A stretch of 64,000 nucleotides of DNA from Nipponacmea schrenckii (Eukaryota; Mollusca; Gastropoda; Lottiidae), in contig CM060203.1 in assembly GCA_030562195.1 (NCBI GenBank), forward strand, positions 4,974,208 through 5,038,207, given 5' to 3'. Below the pieces are notes generated by a model, which saw only the letters and a list, made by a program, of their open reading frames with translations, searched no databases and was not told the DNA's origin. The position numbers were made by a program, and so were the translations under genes. Shown one piece after another: positions 1 to 14,800 of this stretch (the first letter of the stretch is position 1; each line of letters opens with the position of its first letter).

Positions 1-3000
1 CTGTCAACTGTTTCACGGAAGGCTTGCGCTTCCTCAGAAGTTCAAAATTGCGAATCTCAACTTTGGCGTTTGATTCCCACAGTCGTAATCACCTGTTTTT
101 GTTGGTCGCCTATTTGAACCCACAGTCTTTACAAGTCTGGTGCCTTCACTTAATCCCTTTATCATAAAGATTTATTGAGGAAAAGTAAATCTAAATAAAT
201 GTTCTTCCTCAATACAATACAGAGACATTTGTCAAACGAATTCCATTGTGATATTTACAAAGCCCTCAAAAGAAATTAATCATATTAATCATAGCAAATC
301 TTTAATGAGTTCAGTGATATTTAGAATGTAGAAGCTATCAATGACATCAATCTAATTTTCATGGGAACGTGGGAACGAAACGTTGCACAGAATATCTTGT
401 ACGGCATATTCCAATCGTTGTGATTCGCTGCTAACGCCTATAATGTGTATAATTAAACTTCAATAATATGCTGTATGGGAAGTAACTCCACTTGTAGGTA
501 CAGTGCATCATGTTAATAAAACAAAAAGTTAGAAAAAGCCAGGCATTTGTCGGACAATATTGTCGGATAGACGTTATATTTGGGGTCCGATGAAACACAT
601 GTGACGGTTTATAAGTCTGATGAAACACTCCTTTTCGATTATGTTTCGAAACCTCAAAGTCGGAAAGTTTGGAACTCTTGTAAAACCTTCGTTCCACCGG
701 GTTTTACAATAGGACCGCTTTCTTCCTTTTCGGTTTTACAAATCCAACCATAACCTCGTAGTCGTGTTTTATCTCTTATTAAAAAACTTTTCCATGTGGA
801 ACTGTCCAATTAACACTTTATTGGACCCCCTATCAATCCCCAGTGTGAATGGTTAAATCCTCAGACCTACATGGCTTCACCCTTCTCGCTGTTTAATTTA
901 AGAACTACTAGGGTGATTACACAGAGTACGAAACAATCCCACACGAACACGCGCGACAATAGCCCCGTTTACGCTAGCTAGGTCGTTATGAAGTGTTCTC
1001 GATCCGGACAGGCCGTGATAAAATCACAAATTTACCCCAACAATATAGCAAGCGTGTCGAGAACGGTTCCAAAATATAAATGTAAACGGTTGACTGCTCA
1101 TTAACGCGTTCTAATGGAAAACTTCATCAAAGAGATTAATGTAGACGTCCATGTAACCCGGATGAATAAAAAATGGCTGCTGGTGATGATAAAAAAAATC
1201 CGCGGGAAAAGATGAAGGTCGGTCTCAGCGCACGCGCAGAAATCTGTTCTCGGCACTCTCGTGTTTACAATACAATTTATCGAGTCTGCTCTGAGATCTG
1301 TTCCGAGACCACATCTTTGAGGTGGGCCATAATGGGAACCGTTCTGAGAATGCTGGACAAATTGTTGTTGTGTAAATGCTAAGCGTGCAGAAAACGGATT
1401 ACTGCGCGTGGGCATTGACAGGACTTCACCTTTTCTCGCAGATTTTGATAGAGCCATTATTTACATTATACAAAATTAACCAAAGCATTTATGATCGCGA
1501 CAGTTTTTGAGGCCTGATGAAAATAGATTGAAGTTCGATCGCACAGTTGTGAGTGTCGGTTACCGGCAGTAGCCCAACTTTCCTCACCATCAGTTCTCAC
1601 TCGTGAAAACAGAGCATCGTTCAACCCAATTACTCACAGAAAACCAAGGAGTGACCAACCCTCAAACTGTCGACTGTATATATGACCTGCGGATACCATT
1701 CTATGTTCTGAGATCACAACTCGTTCTCTCAGAACGATTTTTTGGTGAAATGATTCTACTGACGCCTAAAACTTAAAGCCGTTCGTGCAGCGTCAATGCG
1801 TATGTAATAGTATACGATCAATGGAGGCAAGCCCTATCAAAACTGAAAAAAAAAAAAAAGAAATATGAAAGGTTACAGATCTTTCTGGTCCTGGTACCCC
1901 CTCTTTGATCATCATAATTCCGTTTTATCTGAACTTTAAATCTGCCTTTTTTTCTGAACAATCATAGAAGGAATAATTAAGGGGCTGTTTCTTACTAATA
2001 TATATTTTTTCATATACATGTACAACCCCTACTCCAGTGCAGTTGCTTTTGTAAACATTATCTGAAGAGTGTTAGGTTTATGTTGCCATCCGTGACAAGC
2101 TAACAGAGAGGTCTTTTATAAACAAAGTCAAGACATACTAACAGAACTATATTTTAACATGGCAAAAAATGTACATAATAAGATAAAATCATAAAACTTC
2201 ACAAGAACATTAATATTATATAAAATATACCTAGAACAAAGAGAAATAGTTTTAAAGAAGCTAAATTTCTCAAATTTCAAAAAATACACGTAGATTATGA
2301 TATTGAGCTAAACCCTTATCACAAAGTTTACTTCAAAGAATATAGTCATGTAAATATTTTCCTGTTCAGCCAATAATACCCAAATTTTAGCTATCTATAT
2401 ATCTTATCAGAATTCAATTCCTATGTCCTGTTCTCTTGCAATTGTACTAAAACATACAATAGAAATTTTGACTTTTCATTTTCGGGGCATGATTTATTTT
2501 CAAATGCTGACCAGAGGACTTTGTAAAAGAAGTGAAATGTTTTTAACTTGTCACATGTGACAATCTAAACTTCTGTGGTAAGCTTATGTTGAATTGCATG
2601 AGGATCAAATGTAGATTGACTTTTCAGAGTACTAGGACTAGATTAACCTACTGTTAACTAAACATAAATATTTAGATGGCTATTTGCTTTAGTTATACGA
2701 AAATAATAATATTCATTGTCTCAGAGATTTTAAAGGCATATATCATAAAAATAAAAAAATTTATTTTGCCCCTTCCAAAAATATCATAACTATAACAGTT
2801 CTTGAAGAATATTCTAGTGAAAAAACATATTGTTATAATTGTATCCAAAATTGTATTTTTCTGATCATTTTCATTTTAATTATTTTAATGTTAATTCAGA
2901 TATCAACCTTATAATAGGACTATAAAATAATTATAACTAATGAATATATAGGAATATTAAAGAGGTTTTCTAAATGTTTTATGTGTATCAGGGAAACTGA

Positions 3001-5440
3001 TAGCATTAATTTACACCATTCCAATTTTCAGTCAGATGTCTGTAGTTGCTGTAATTTCACCAAGTGTTTGATGACTAATGCAAAGGCCTTATATGTTTTG
3101 TCATGGTTTATATTAAAATTAACTTTATATAGGAAATAAAGAAATATATATATAAACAAATGTAAAACCTCTTTATAATCCTTTTAAATTTTTAACTTCA
3201 TATCTAAAAATAACAAATATTCCTTCAAGAAATATTCCACAGAAGTGTTTAAATTGGTTTTCCTGAAAAGATATCCTTTAAGAAAATTAATTTTGAAATC
3301 ACAGTAAGACTTTTATAATAGATAAAATATTAAAGAAAACATATCACAACTTCATGGTTAATCAAAAAAATAAAGAAAACTTAAAAATGAACACCCATAA
3401 ATAACAGAACAAAACTTAATGGAATTATTATATATTATACTAATAACAAAATATGTCAATTATGATATTATATTTGCTAGATGGTGAACTGGCGACTGGG
3501 GTTTATTTTTCAGTGGTGCCTGAATCCAGTTACTGATAAGATTCATTCAGTTGCTGGCAGGCATCAAAAACTCTTTTATTCTCAGATTCTCAGATATAAG
3601 TTTGATCTTGAGCGACAGATATAATTTAATGAAAGGTCATTAATGCACACCAAGGCACAGTATTAATTATTAGTCTATAAAGAATATATTATATTCATAT
3701 TATCAAAACTTTAACATTTATAAAACATGCAAGATTAAGCAAGGTAACAGAAATATGGAATGACACAAAAAGTTTAAATGGATGAAATCAGAATATCCAA
3801 AATATACTCTGACTTTAAATATCTGGTTTAAAGGTAATATCCCAGGTAGAAACAGTTTTTTTTATCCAAGGATTTCAGTAAAGGGATTTGCTGCAATTAT
3901 ATATTTAAAATTACTTTGAAGAAGCCACAACTGCAGTTGTATCTTAATTGGAAAACATACTAAAATGTAGAGACCTTCTTTTCCACTTTGATGATCATTT
4001 CTTTATGCTTGCCTTTTCGTTTTTCGTATTATTTGTACAAAATCTTGGTATTTTCATATGATAAATACAAAATTGAAAAATATCACTGACATCATTAACA
4101 ATATCAATGGAATCAAGTATGCATAGAAGGTGAACACAGGCCAGAATTATCTGGGATGGCTACTTTAACAAAGTTAACTGAAGAATAGTTAATAACTACC
4201 AATATCAGTTTTTTTTTTGCATCGAGTAAAAGACTCAGAAACGGAATCTAATATATTAATACTAGTAGCAGACAGGTAGCAATTATGGTAAAAAAATGTT
4301 ACATGCTAAAATATCATTATACATTGTTAAGTGTTATTGAATCACTTATCAAAACACACATTCAAGTATTTTTCCCTTAATTTAAGCTCTTCAAAATACT
4401 AGTCAATATTTAACAATGACATTGGTATGAGATAATCTTTAAATGGCATTTAGTAAAGGTGTTTGATGAAGATAAACAAATTCTTATGGAATACAATTAC
4501 TAACTTTATTTCAGCAACGTTTCAACCAGCTTTCCCTGGTCCTTTATAAAGCAAGACCAGAGAACGCTGGTTGAAACGTTGTTCAAATAAAGTTAGTAAT
4601 TGTATTCCATAAGAATTTGTTTATCTTCATTGGTATGAGAGATTGTAAATAATATCCTGTCATAATAGTCTAAATGTTTCTTTATATGATTTTGTTAAGT
4701 TGTAGGAGAATGAAAAATCTGATTTTATTTCTGAAAAGTGATACAGAGTTGAATCAGAGCTTTATAATATTTTATCCAATTCTTACATTCTTAAGAAAAT
4801 AAAGGACATGAGTTTGAAATATAAAAATCTTACAAATTCGTACCTAAAATTCCATAAACTCTAATAGAAAAACATATATATATACAATAACATAGAACAT
4901 CATCACAAACAACGGTACTTCATAAGTAAGCATATAAAATTGGCCAAAAGGGATCACAAATATAAAAAAAATTGGCAAAATACACCATATTGTGACCCAA
5001 ATTCACCCAATATTTAGACTAAGATTCAAATTTAAATTATAAAATTTGAAAAAAAAAACTTGAAGGTTTCAGATGTATTTAGTGCAGTCTACTACAAAGT
5101 AGATGCTATGAGTACAACCTACTTCTAAGAAGTATATAAAATTGGCCAAGGAAGTTGATCACAAATATAAAAAGAGTTGTTTGTTTAAAAGTCAGATTGG
5201 AAAATTCATCCAAATTACAACAAGATTATGTTTAGAAGTTGGATAGTTTAGTAGAAGGTATGTTAGGTAAGTTAATTCATCCTTAAACAAAAGTAGCTTT
5301 TGTTATATTGAAGCTGTATCAAAACAGTGGTTTCATTCAGACTATTTCACAAGCTGCTTCAATGACATAATTGCCTAAGGAATAATCTTTAAAAGGAAGG
5401 TAGTTCAGCTGTATACTTCATGTATTTACAAAATCTGTTA
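1..5440. other. No gene identified; CpG-rich patch around 900-1800
   Basis: No exon chain could be built on either strand. About 900-1800 is visibly richer in CG dinucleotides than anything else nearby. It contains an ATG in good context at 1173 with a weak 15-codon open start, and an imperfect inverted repeat at 1228-1413. About 1850-5440 is plain AT-rich DNA apart from the palindromic element at 4433-4627. Confidence 0.5.
4433..4627. mobile_element. Palindromic (snap-back) element flanked by 13-bp direct repeats
   Basis: Two nearly perfect inverted arms of about 75 bp (4466-4543 and 4553-4630) surround a small loop. The direct repeat CATTGGTATGAGA occurs at 4420-4432 and 4628-4640 and looks like a target-site duplication. 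A diverged partial relative lies at 20136-20235, sharing AAATGGCATTTA(G/C)TAAAGGTGTT and the following 70 bp. Confidence 0.6.
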
Positions 5441-5445
5441 TTTCA

Positions 5446-5735
5446 CAATAATATGATGTTTTAAAAAGTTGTTTCACTGAGGCTGTTGCACTTAAAGCTG
5501 TTTCACAATAATAAGATGTTTTAAAAAGTCGTTTTACTGAGGCTGTGGCACATAAAGCTGTTTCATAATATGATGTTTTAAAAAGTTATTTCACTGAGGC
5601 TGTTGCACATAAAGCCGTTTGACCATAATAAGATGTTTTAAAAAGGCGTTGCACTGTTGCACATAAAGCTGTTTCACAATAATAAGATGTTTTTAAAAGA
5701 TGTTTCACTGAGGCTGTTACACATAAAGCTGTTTA
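5446..5735. repeat. Minisatellite, about 59-bp unit, 5 copies
   Basis: The unit contains GATGTTTTAAAAAG, TTTCACTGAGGCTGTTGCAC and AAAGCTGTTTCACAATAATA, with small indels between copies. It lies immediately downstream of the Shisa-like stop codon and candidate poly(A) signal. Confidence 0.9.
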
Positions 5736-5776
5736 ACGAGATTATAGCTGTTCATTGATACAGTTGTCTCAGTAGT

Positions 5777-5782
5777 TTTATT
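5777..5782 (-). promoter_or_regulatory. Candidate polyadenylation signal of the Shisa-like gene
   Basis: AATAAA on the minus strand about 40 nt past the TAA stop at 5820-5822. It is the first canonical hexamer downstream; use is inferred from position only. If it is used, the tandem array at 5446-5735 lies just outside the transcript. Confidence 0.45.
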
Positions 5783-5819
5783 AAAGGTTTGCTTACAGAC
5801 TGACAGGTGGATACAAGAT

Positions 5820-8800
5820 TTACTGAGGATAAGGAGGTGGTGGATAAGATGGGTAGCCGGGTCCTAAAATAACAAATCATAACAGATTCAATTTTAACAG
5901 TTTGATACTGGTCAAAGTATTCTGTGTTTAATCCAATTAAATACAAGCTGTAGAAGTATGTTGTCACCACATTAAAAAGAACAAACTGATATCCAAAGAC
6001 AGCTATTTATCATTATATCTACATGTCTAAACAAAAATACTAAACTCCTTACCTCTGTTATCATAGCCTTGTGGAGGAGGATAGGGGGTTGGGTTGTATG
6101 GGGCAGGTGAGTTATCTGGTGGATAAGGGTTGATTCCAGGTTGTTGGTTTGCATCTGTATTGGGGTAAGGGCTTCCTTCTGGTGGGTAGGGCGTTGGGTT
6201 TGAAAAGCCCTGGTTTTCAGGGTATGGACTTGGTGGATAAGCACCTTGATTGCCTTGGGGGAAAGAATCTGCACCATAAGGAGGATACGAAGGGTTAGAG
6301 GGGTAGGGTTGTCCTCCATTATTGAAGTCTGCTTGTGGCATGGGTGGCTTTTCTGAAAGACAAAAAAAATAATCATTGATTATGGACATCATGCTTTGGA
6401 AAACATAAAGTATTTAATAAATGCAATTTTTTAAAAGTTTTATTACAGTAGTGTTTAGGGATATTTTTTAGTTGTTCAGATTAAAGCACATTATTGAATT
6501 TAAAATGCTTTTTGAAAGAAATATATTTGCCATGAACATGGATTGGACAGCTAAACTATTCACATTTACAGCCAATTTAAAAGGATTTGTGCAATTATGG
6601 ACATGTGGCTAACAACCCCTTTGGATAAAGAAAACTGCCTTGCTTCAACATACCAGTTTGAGGGGTGTACTGGTTAGGGAAGTCTGAAGTGCCCAAAGGT
6701 GGGTATGATCCAGGTTGGTTCATCTCTGATGGTTGTGTGGGAACTGGTACCATGTCCACAGGGACTGAAATATAAAAATAGGTATAAATGACACCCATTA
6801 GCTTCAATGTATTATGATAACACTGAGTAATTCTATTGTTTTAGGAAAAATTCATATGTTTCTGAAAGATTAGTTTGGACCAAGTGCTGACTTGTGACTC
6901 TGTAGGAAAGAAGCTAATTACCCGCCATCCGTGATCAAAAATTGTCATAACTTATATTATACCCAATAAATTTATAAAAACACAGTAAAATGCTTCCATG
7001 GTCAACATTAATAGATTGATTATATCAATATTGATGACCTTGAATAAGTCATCTTCACTCACAATTCCAGTCCACCCAACTTTAAATGGATACAGATAAT
7101 CTGGCAAAGATCAATGCCAAGAGGTTTGGCCAAGGACCAGCTGGTAGAAAGCATCCCTGTCACGGCGGACTTGTGAACCTAATTTTTTATCCTTGTAAAA
7201 TATAGTTGTTGTTTTTTTCTTTTAGATCAGACAAATCCTACATAGGATTTTCAATTTGATAAATGTTTCAAATTAAGTAAATAATTATTAATTACATCTG
7301 TTTGAATTATTACATTGATATAAATTGATTAAAGCTTAACCATCTGTTTAGAACTTTGAGATATAAAATATATAGTAATATTATGGATGGTAGACCAGTA
7401 GTGGTTAAAAATTGAAATAAGCTTAAACAGATATTTTCATTATACATTTCTACACCTAATTAGGCCAGGAAGGCTTCAAGTAATAAGTTGAATATCACAA
7501 AACCTTCATCTATCTTCACCAAAATTGATCTTGAAAGTATCTTAAAATAATCAAGATGAAGTTACTGAATAATTATATCTGAATTTGATTGAAATAAAAA
7601 CTTGTGAAACAGATCAATACTAGAAAGATTAATCTACAATTTTATAATTGCTAACTGCAAATGGAATAATGCATAGTTTAATATGACTGTTTTATCCATA
7701 TCACCTTTTCTCTCCAGCACCATATGGTTACCCTGTTAACAAATCTAAAGGTTTATATACCAAGGCCAATAAATGGTATAATCTTAAAACCAGTTACTAT
7801 TAGTAAAATATCAGTGTTAGTAGTTTAGTGCAGCAGAAGAATAGAAATAGACATCATCAATAATTTTACAATAAATATAATACAAGATAAAGACAGATTG
7901 TCTGTGAATTTGAACTTCACAAGCTAAAGGAAAGGGCTTTATCTAAGTTTTTGTAACTTGTGCCTCATCCTTGTGTTTAATACAATAAGATATGTTTAAT
8001 TCATACAAGCTAAAAGCTTCAGTTTGTAAGTGGTAATTGAGTATTCAGCAAAGGTATTGTAAATTCATGTATATCCGAACATATGATGAAAGCTAAATAT
8101 TAGTGATGAATTATTGTTACTTGCACCATAGATAACTATTATTTTATCATGTGTATTAAAAAAGCTTGTTAGTTTAAGATTTAGACGGTTTAATTGGATG
8201 ACAATAATACCTGGGTCTTTCTGTACAGCTGTGTATTTTAAGGAATCTAAATTAAAAATACTTATATAGGTATATAACTATTCATTACATTATGCTTGAT
8301 TCTCCAGATGTTACCCACTGCTTCAGTGCCTTTAGGCTCTATTTTTTTTCTCTTTCTGGTCCCAAGCCATAACTGCAAATGTCTCACATATTTCAACATG
8401 ATATTCTGATGTAACCTAGTGGTCGTTGTTGATTAAATGTAAAATGACCCAGAACATCCCAAACATTTTACTTATATTATATTACTCGATTTCAAATTCA
8501 ATTTTACCCAGACTTTTCTTATTTATTATTTTTTACTTAGTTTTACAGTTTAAAATTTTGTAAATTTTGATGCTGACTTTTTGAAATTTAAATTTTACAC
8601 TTTTTTTTAACTTCTACAATTTTGATTTGATTCAAATAAAATGTGCAGTTGATAGACATTTTGCTACTCAATATATATCTTTTTTTAAAATTTTGACATC
8701 ACTTCCATTTTTGACGTAATTTGTCTTTAAACTTGAAATTTCAACTTCTGGAATTCTAAAGATATTTGCAAAAAGTCTTTTGCAAATAATTAAAATTGTC

Positions 8801-11800
8801 CCAATTAAGATATTAAAATTCAAAAAATGACCTGGAAGTAACGAGTCATTTTTTGCTAACAAATCTCAGACAGCCGATTTTTTAATTTCGAGTTAGCTTT
8901 TCTTTATTTCCTTTTCGATGTTTTCAAGTGCCTAAAATGTTAAAGTCGAGATCTATCCACTTTTGCAAAGCGATGTGAGCTTCCGGTATTGGGGCCATTT
9001 GAAAATAACAATTTTGAACTTTGAAGAACACTGACACATAAAATTTCGGAAATTTTATTATATATTCTTAGAGTACAGAATCACTCCTTTTTGGTGATCT
9101 ATCACACTTGACATTTTCATCATAATACTGCGTTTATAAAATTGAAAATTGTGTTCTGACCTTCTATAGTAAATGTGCGTAATTTTGTGTTGTCTATAAA
9201 CCACTGATAATCACCATTGCCTTAAAGAAACATGAAATATTCATAGTTCACGATCTAATGATTGTAAACTATTGAAATTCTGAACGCTTTACTTTATTGT
9301 ACACGTAACAAACAATACGAAATTAACGAGGTGGGAGTGGCACATATAGGTTAGATTCACATTAAATGAAATATTTGCAATTTATGTATATATATAACTG
9401 TATATGTATGAAACTTACAAAGTATATATTTTTCATCCTGAATATTTCACATGTAAAAATGCCATTATATTGACTACCAATTTGTCATTAAGAAAAAAAA
9501 AATAATACCCAGGTAGGTTTATTAATTTACAAAATGTTTGAAGTTTAACAAAGATGAATTTGCATAATAAATAATCTAGGATATTAATTTAGTCACCCGA
9601 ACAAAAGATATTGTGCCACATAAGATCTATTCAGAGCAGAGCTGTTGATTTGGCCATATACAGGCAGTCAGGTCAAAATGACCGGTTACAAATAGGCTAC
9701 GCTGGACATCAAGAATAGGACGGAGATGTAAAAAGAAAAAAATAATTAAAAAATAAATTACAGAATTTCAGTGATACATTTGTTTGTGTTATACGATGAC
9801 AACTTCCGGATTTACAGCCATTTTAAAATAAACTTTTTCCAACTGTCTTTCAAATACCGACCCAAGATTAAATCATTTATCGACTAATGAATATCAATAG
9901 CGGTTAAAAAGAGATACACACTGCATCAATACCGTTCACAGTTCTAGTTTTTATTTTTTCTATACATTATATCATTCAATTCATGAAAAATTGAAACTTA
10001 CCATCATGTTTCTTGGATGAAAACTTTTTCATAACTTTTCCTCCACTACCAGTCCTTTTACAAACACAGTACACAATTATAGCAATAATAACAATTAGTA
10101 TAATTACACCTACAACTATACCAGCTGTTCTTCCTTGACTGCAAAAAACAAATGATTTAACAAATGAAGAAATGAATGAATCGATACATGAACAATAGAA
10201 TAACAAAAAATATTAACAGATTATTAAAGGATAAAATGTCATGTGATTTCAACTGCATAGTCCCATAACATTTTGGAAGCATTTTTGGACAAAATGGTTG
10301 TAATTGAGTAGATCTCATACAAAATTGAATCTAAATTAGTCGAAGTTAGTTCAAATTGACAACTTTAAAAGCAATGGCTTATTTTACTACAAGAGGAGAT
10401 AACTCTGTAAATTGACCTATTAAAAGTAACTGTATTGATCATCCAGTCAAACTTACTCATCTTCATCAAAATATTCACAGCATCTTTCTCTATGGTTGTC
10501 CCCGCAGCAATATTCATAATTCTCTGGTTCACCCATTCTCGGACAAATAAAATAGCCATACACTGTACCATTACTGTCGGAGTCATATTTGTTGGTACAA
10601 ATTGTGGGCACTGAAAAAACAAATGATTATATGAATGTCCATTCTAGTTGGCCAAAAAATGTCTAAGCTTAAGATATTTTGTTGAATTTTGTTACATATC
10701 TGGTGTATAAATGTTATTATGACAAAAGTTGATTGATATTGGGCCCATAATGGTATCAAATAACAGATATATCGGGAAGAATTTATATTGTTACTAATAC
10801 TGCCTCATTGAATAACACCAAAATAATCACCATATTGTGATAATGGTGAGAAACCATGTTATTTATGGACTAAGCATTGCCATTAGGACAGGATGTTCAC
10901 TAACAAGGGACGTTCACTAACAAGGGATGTTCACTAACAAGTAATGTTCACTAACAAGGAATGTTGACTAACAAGTAATGTTGACTTAACAAGGAATGTT
11001 CACTAATAAGAAATGTTATGGAGGAAAAGGGGAAAATGCCATAAAAAACACTTTCATGTCATTTTGAGGGTGAAATTAAGATATTAATACTTACTGCGAT
11101 CAGGATAACGTCTATATCTAGGAGTCCTCATATAACTCACTGATCCATATAAATACCCTAACATCAGAGCACGACTAAATGTTGATCTAGTATAAGGACT
11201 GGATCCAGTACGAATTCTAACTCTTGTTCCACCATATCGAACTCTACTCCGTGAACCTCCATAGCGAACTCTAGTTCTACTGCTGCCATACCGAACTCTA
11301 GTTCTACTGCTGCCGTAACGAACCCTAGTTCTAGTGCCACCATATCTTCCACCATACCTTCCACCACCACCACCACGTCTAGCTTCACATACAGCGAATT
11401 CTGTCAATAAAATATAATAGGTTATTATAAATATAGCTTCATGAGTTAAAATGCTTTGCTTAGATAATGCAACCATACAAAGTATTAATTTAACTACTAC
11501 ACTAAGTACTATTCAACTAGCATTCAACTGTAAAATGTATTTCAATGCATGAATGAATGTTTATTTATATTCATCATAATTTGGACTTTAAGTTTCTGAA
11601 CATACTGTCATACATCACATCACAATAACAAAACAATCCGATCACCAAATATTTACAGTTAAATTTAATATTTTTTACGAAGTTACAAATGTCGATTTTT
11701 AGTTAACTTTCACCGACGATGTATTTCGGTTGAACATGAGAAAAACGAAGGGTTTTGAATGACACCAATACAGAGTAAAACGACGGTAAATTTTCTTGCT

Positions 11801-14800
11801 GTTTTTCCGATTTGTCTATAAATAGTAACTGTTTCATATGCTACTAGCAAGCAGAAAAGAATTCAAGAACAAGGGCAATAACTAATAGAAAATATTTTTA
11901 GATTGGTCTGATTTTTAATAGGCTACATCCTTGGATGATTACAAAGACTCACATCAAGTTTCGTCAAAATCCATCAGGAAACCAGCTCTCTATCGTGTCC
12001 ATTTTTTTTTTAAATTTATCATTTTAGTAGAAAAACTGTTTAAAATATATATTAGGTACTCATAACTCATTAAAATATCTTGAAAAATCTGAATTGTTTG
12101 CACATTTTTTAGAATTTGACATGCACACACACTGTTACCAAATTCCTGTAGCCAACAAAACTAGACAATCAAGACACTACAACACTGGGCAACCATTATT
12201 CTCAATGTAGGAATCTGACACTTATTATGTACTTTGACGATTTAGTCATAAAACTTATTGTAATCGTTCAGATTATTTTTATATTTTTTTATTGGCGATT
12301 CTCAGGCGAGTTTGCAAACGAACTGTTAATAGGTACAGACGTTTGGCCTTCATAGGTAACCTTAGAATAAATACTATTATCAAATAAAAAAAACACCTAA
12401 AGTTCTTTCTCCGACCAGAAGTGAGAAGCGGAAATTGAGGCTTTTTTGCCTTTGCATCTTTATTGTCAGTTTGATTTCGATCGGATTTTCATATTTGAAA
12501 ACTTCTCAACTAACAATTATAGGTTTTATGCCATTCGGTTAAATCCTCTACCCACGATTTGCAATTTAAACTTGAAGGGTCATCGGAAAAAAATTCAAAC
12601 CCTGATTTCTCGCTTAAATGGTGGAATTTTAAAACTTAGTCAGTTGAAAGGCGACATGATTTCAATTTTCAACTGTTTTAAGCATAACTTGTAAATAGTA
12701 ATCAATATGACCCAAAGAATTAGCTCCAGCTGCCATATTGAATTTTCGTCACAATTTTTCAATCCTTATAAAGGCACTGTTGATTGGCCGATTTTGATGA
12801 AATCTAACACAGGGATACATTTGATCATTGGCCACATTTCTATGAAGTGCGATTTTTGAATTTTGTTTTTTTTCTCTCGAAATATTAAAATTTTGAAATC
12901 TTTTCAAATTAGGTCACTTTAACGCCTATGCAGGGTTGACCCACTTAATCTATGACCTTGAAAATTAGGTCATAATATTGTCTACATATAGGTGTTAAGG
13001 TGATATGAGAAAAGCATTCTCCCAAAAAGCACGGTTTTTTATTTGTCCTACTGAAAAATTCACAGATAATTTTCATATATGTCGCCATCTTTAACAGCTA
13101 ATATATACAAGTAAATATTCTTATGCATTCCAATGTTTTTTTGTATAACTAAAAACATTCATCTTCAGTATAAAGGCATGTATGGAACTTCAATGGATCA
13201 AATAGTATGGATGCTACAAGTTACAGAGATATTTGCTTGGAATGTTGGAAGTTTCTGTGGCCCAATTTAAAGAGACTGTCACTTAAAAATTCTCTAAATA
13301 AATAAATAAAAGACATTTAATAGTTTCCATTGCACAAATGTACAACTTAAACTTCAAGGTACGACTGAGATAATTAGTAAAACACCTCAGTAACCATGTA
13401 CTTACGGCGCAATAACAATTATTGTAGTGGTAATGCAGTACAAATACAAAATCTTTTGTTTAGTATCGATCTGTTTTTCTATGTCATCACAACCAACTTA
13501 TAGCATGGAGTTATTTAGGTTAATAATGAATATCACAAATCTCTTCACTTGAATAGGCTGTGATAGGAGCCTGTGATAGGAGTCTGTGATAAGAGCCTGT
13601 GATAGGAGTCTGTGATAGGAGCCTGTGATAGGAGTCTGTGATAGGAGCCTGCAGTTAGTTATTGCCAAGGTTATAACTGATGAGAACTCCAAGATAACAA
13701 TTATAAAATGATTTTTAAACTTTTTCTAGTTTACATGTATATAAATGGAGAATACTGTAGCCATGGGCAACCTGCCAGATCAAGTATTTTATCTATAATC
13801 TGTGGGTCTATAATAGAAATTAGAATAACAGAAAACTAATAGTATCTGCTTTCAATGATATTATTGTTTTCAAAATGTCAATTCATGTAGCACACTTTTT
13901 TGGTCAAATTTTTCACAATTTTTGACCCAAAAACTTTAGATTATTGCTCTTTTTTCTGGTTTCGTAATCTTTAAACAATAACAATTGACTATCTGGTAAA
14001 AAGGTTGATTTTTTTCAGTCTCTTTCAATTTGCCACATTAGTAAAGTCTCACTCAGTAACATGTGTGGCTCTAGTTAATCTAATTGATTTTTAATATTTT
14101 ATTTGGTAGGTAAATATTTTGTAAGTTTGGATCAATTACCAAAACATCTTGTAGACTAGAACAGGACCAAACTTTATCATTAGTCCATTGTTTTAAATGT
14201 GTTAATTTTCACATATCAATAAAGATTTTTTCAAAGAAAGTGGATGATTAAGATTCTCCTTTAAACACTTCTAAACTGACATGATCAGCCAGAAGTTTGG
14301 GAGATTAGAGTTGCCTATATATATATATATTTAGAGGCCCGTGCAAAATGGTTCTTGTTTTTTGGCAAAAAAACTCCTAACCTTTTTAGCTTTCCCTTGC
14401 TTGGTCATCAGGATTATTTTCTTTCTTAACACACAAGCAGCCTTTTTGCCAAGCTATGTAGGGAAGATTTACTTCTCTTCTCTTAAAGGGATAATAGGCG
14501 TTAGAACGAACATAAAAATTTAAGTTCACTCAAATTTGGACAATAACAGTATATATCCATCAGTGGACTTACCTGGTGTCATACCTATACATCAAAATCC
14601 CTCTAAAATCCGATAAATCCCCAAATAAAAGTAGTTAATCATAAAACGCTTGAGCCATCCATCAAGCGATTTTCAAATTGTAAAATATAAAGGGAAGTAA
14701 CTCTAACATGTGGGTTTTCACGCGTCCTTGACCCCTACTGTTGAATTGCACAATGATGTTTTAGCGTTGATTTACCAGACGCTTTTATTCTCAAACTGAA

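Noticed and set aside
1101..1457. 118-codon minus-strand frame
   Set aside because: No recognisable domain, overlaps the inverted repeat at 1228-1413, and no flanking splice chain.
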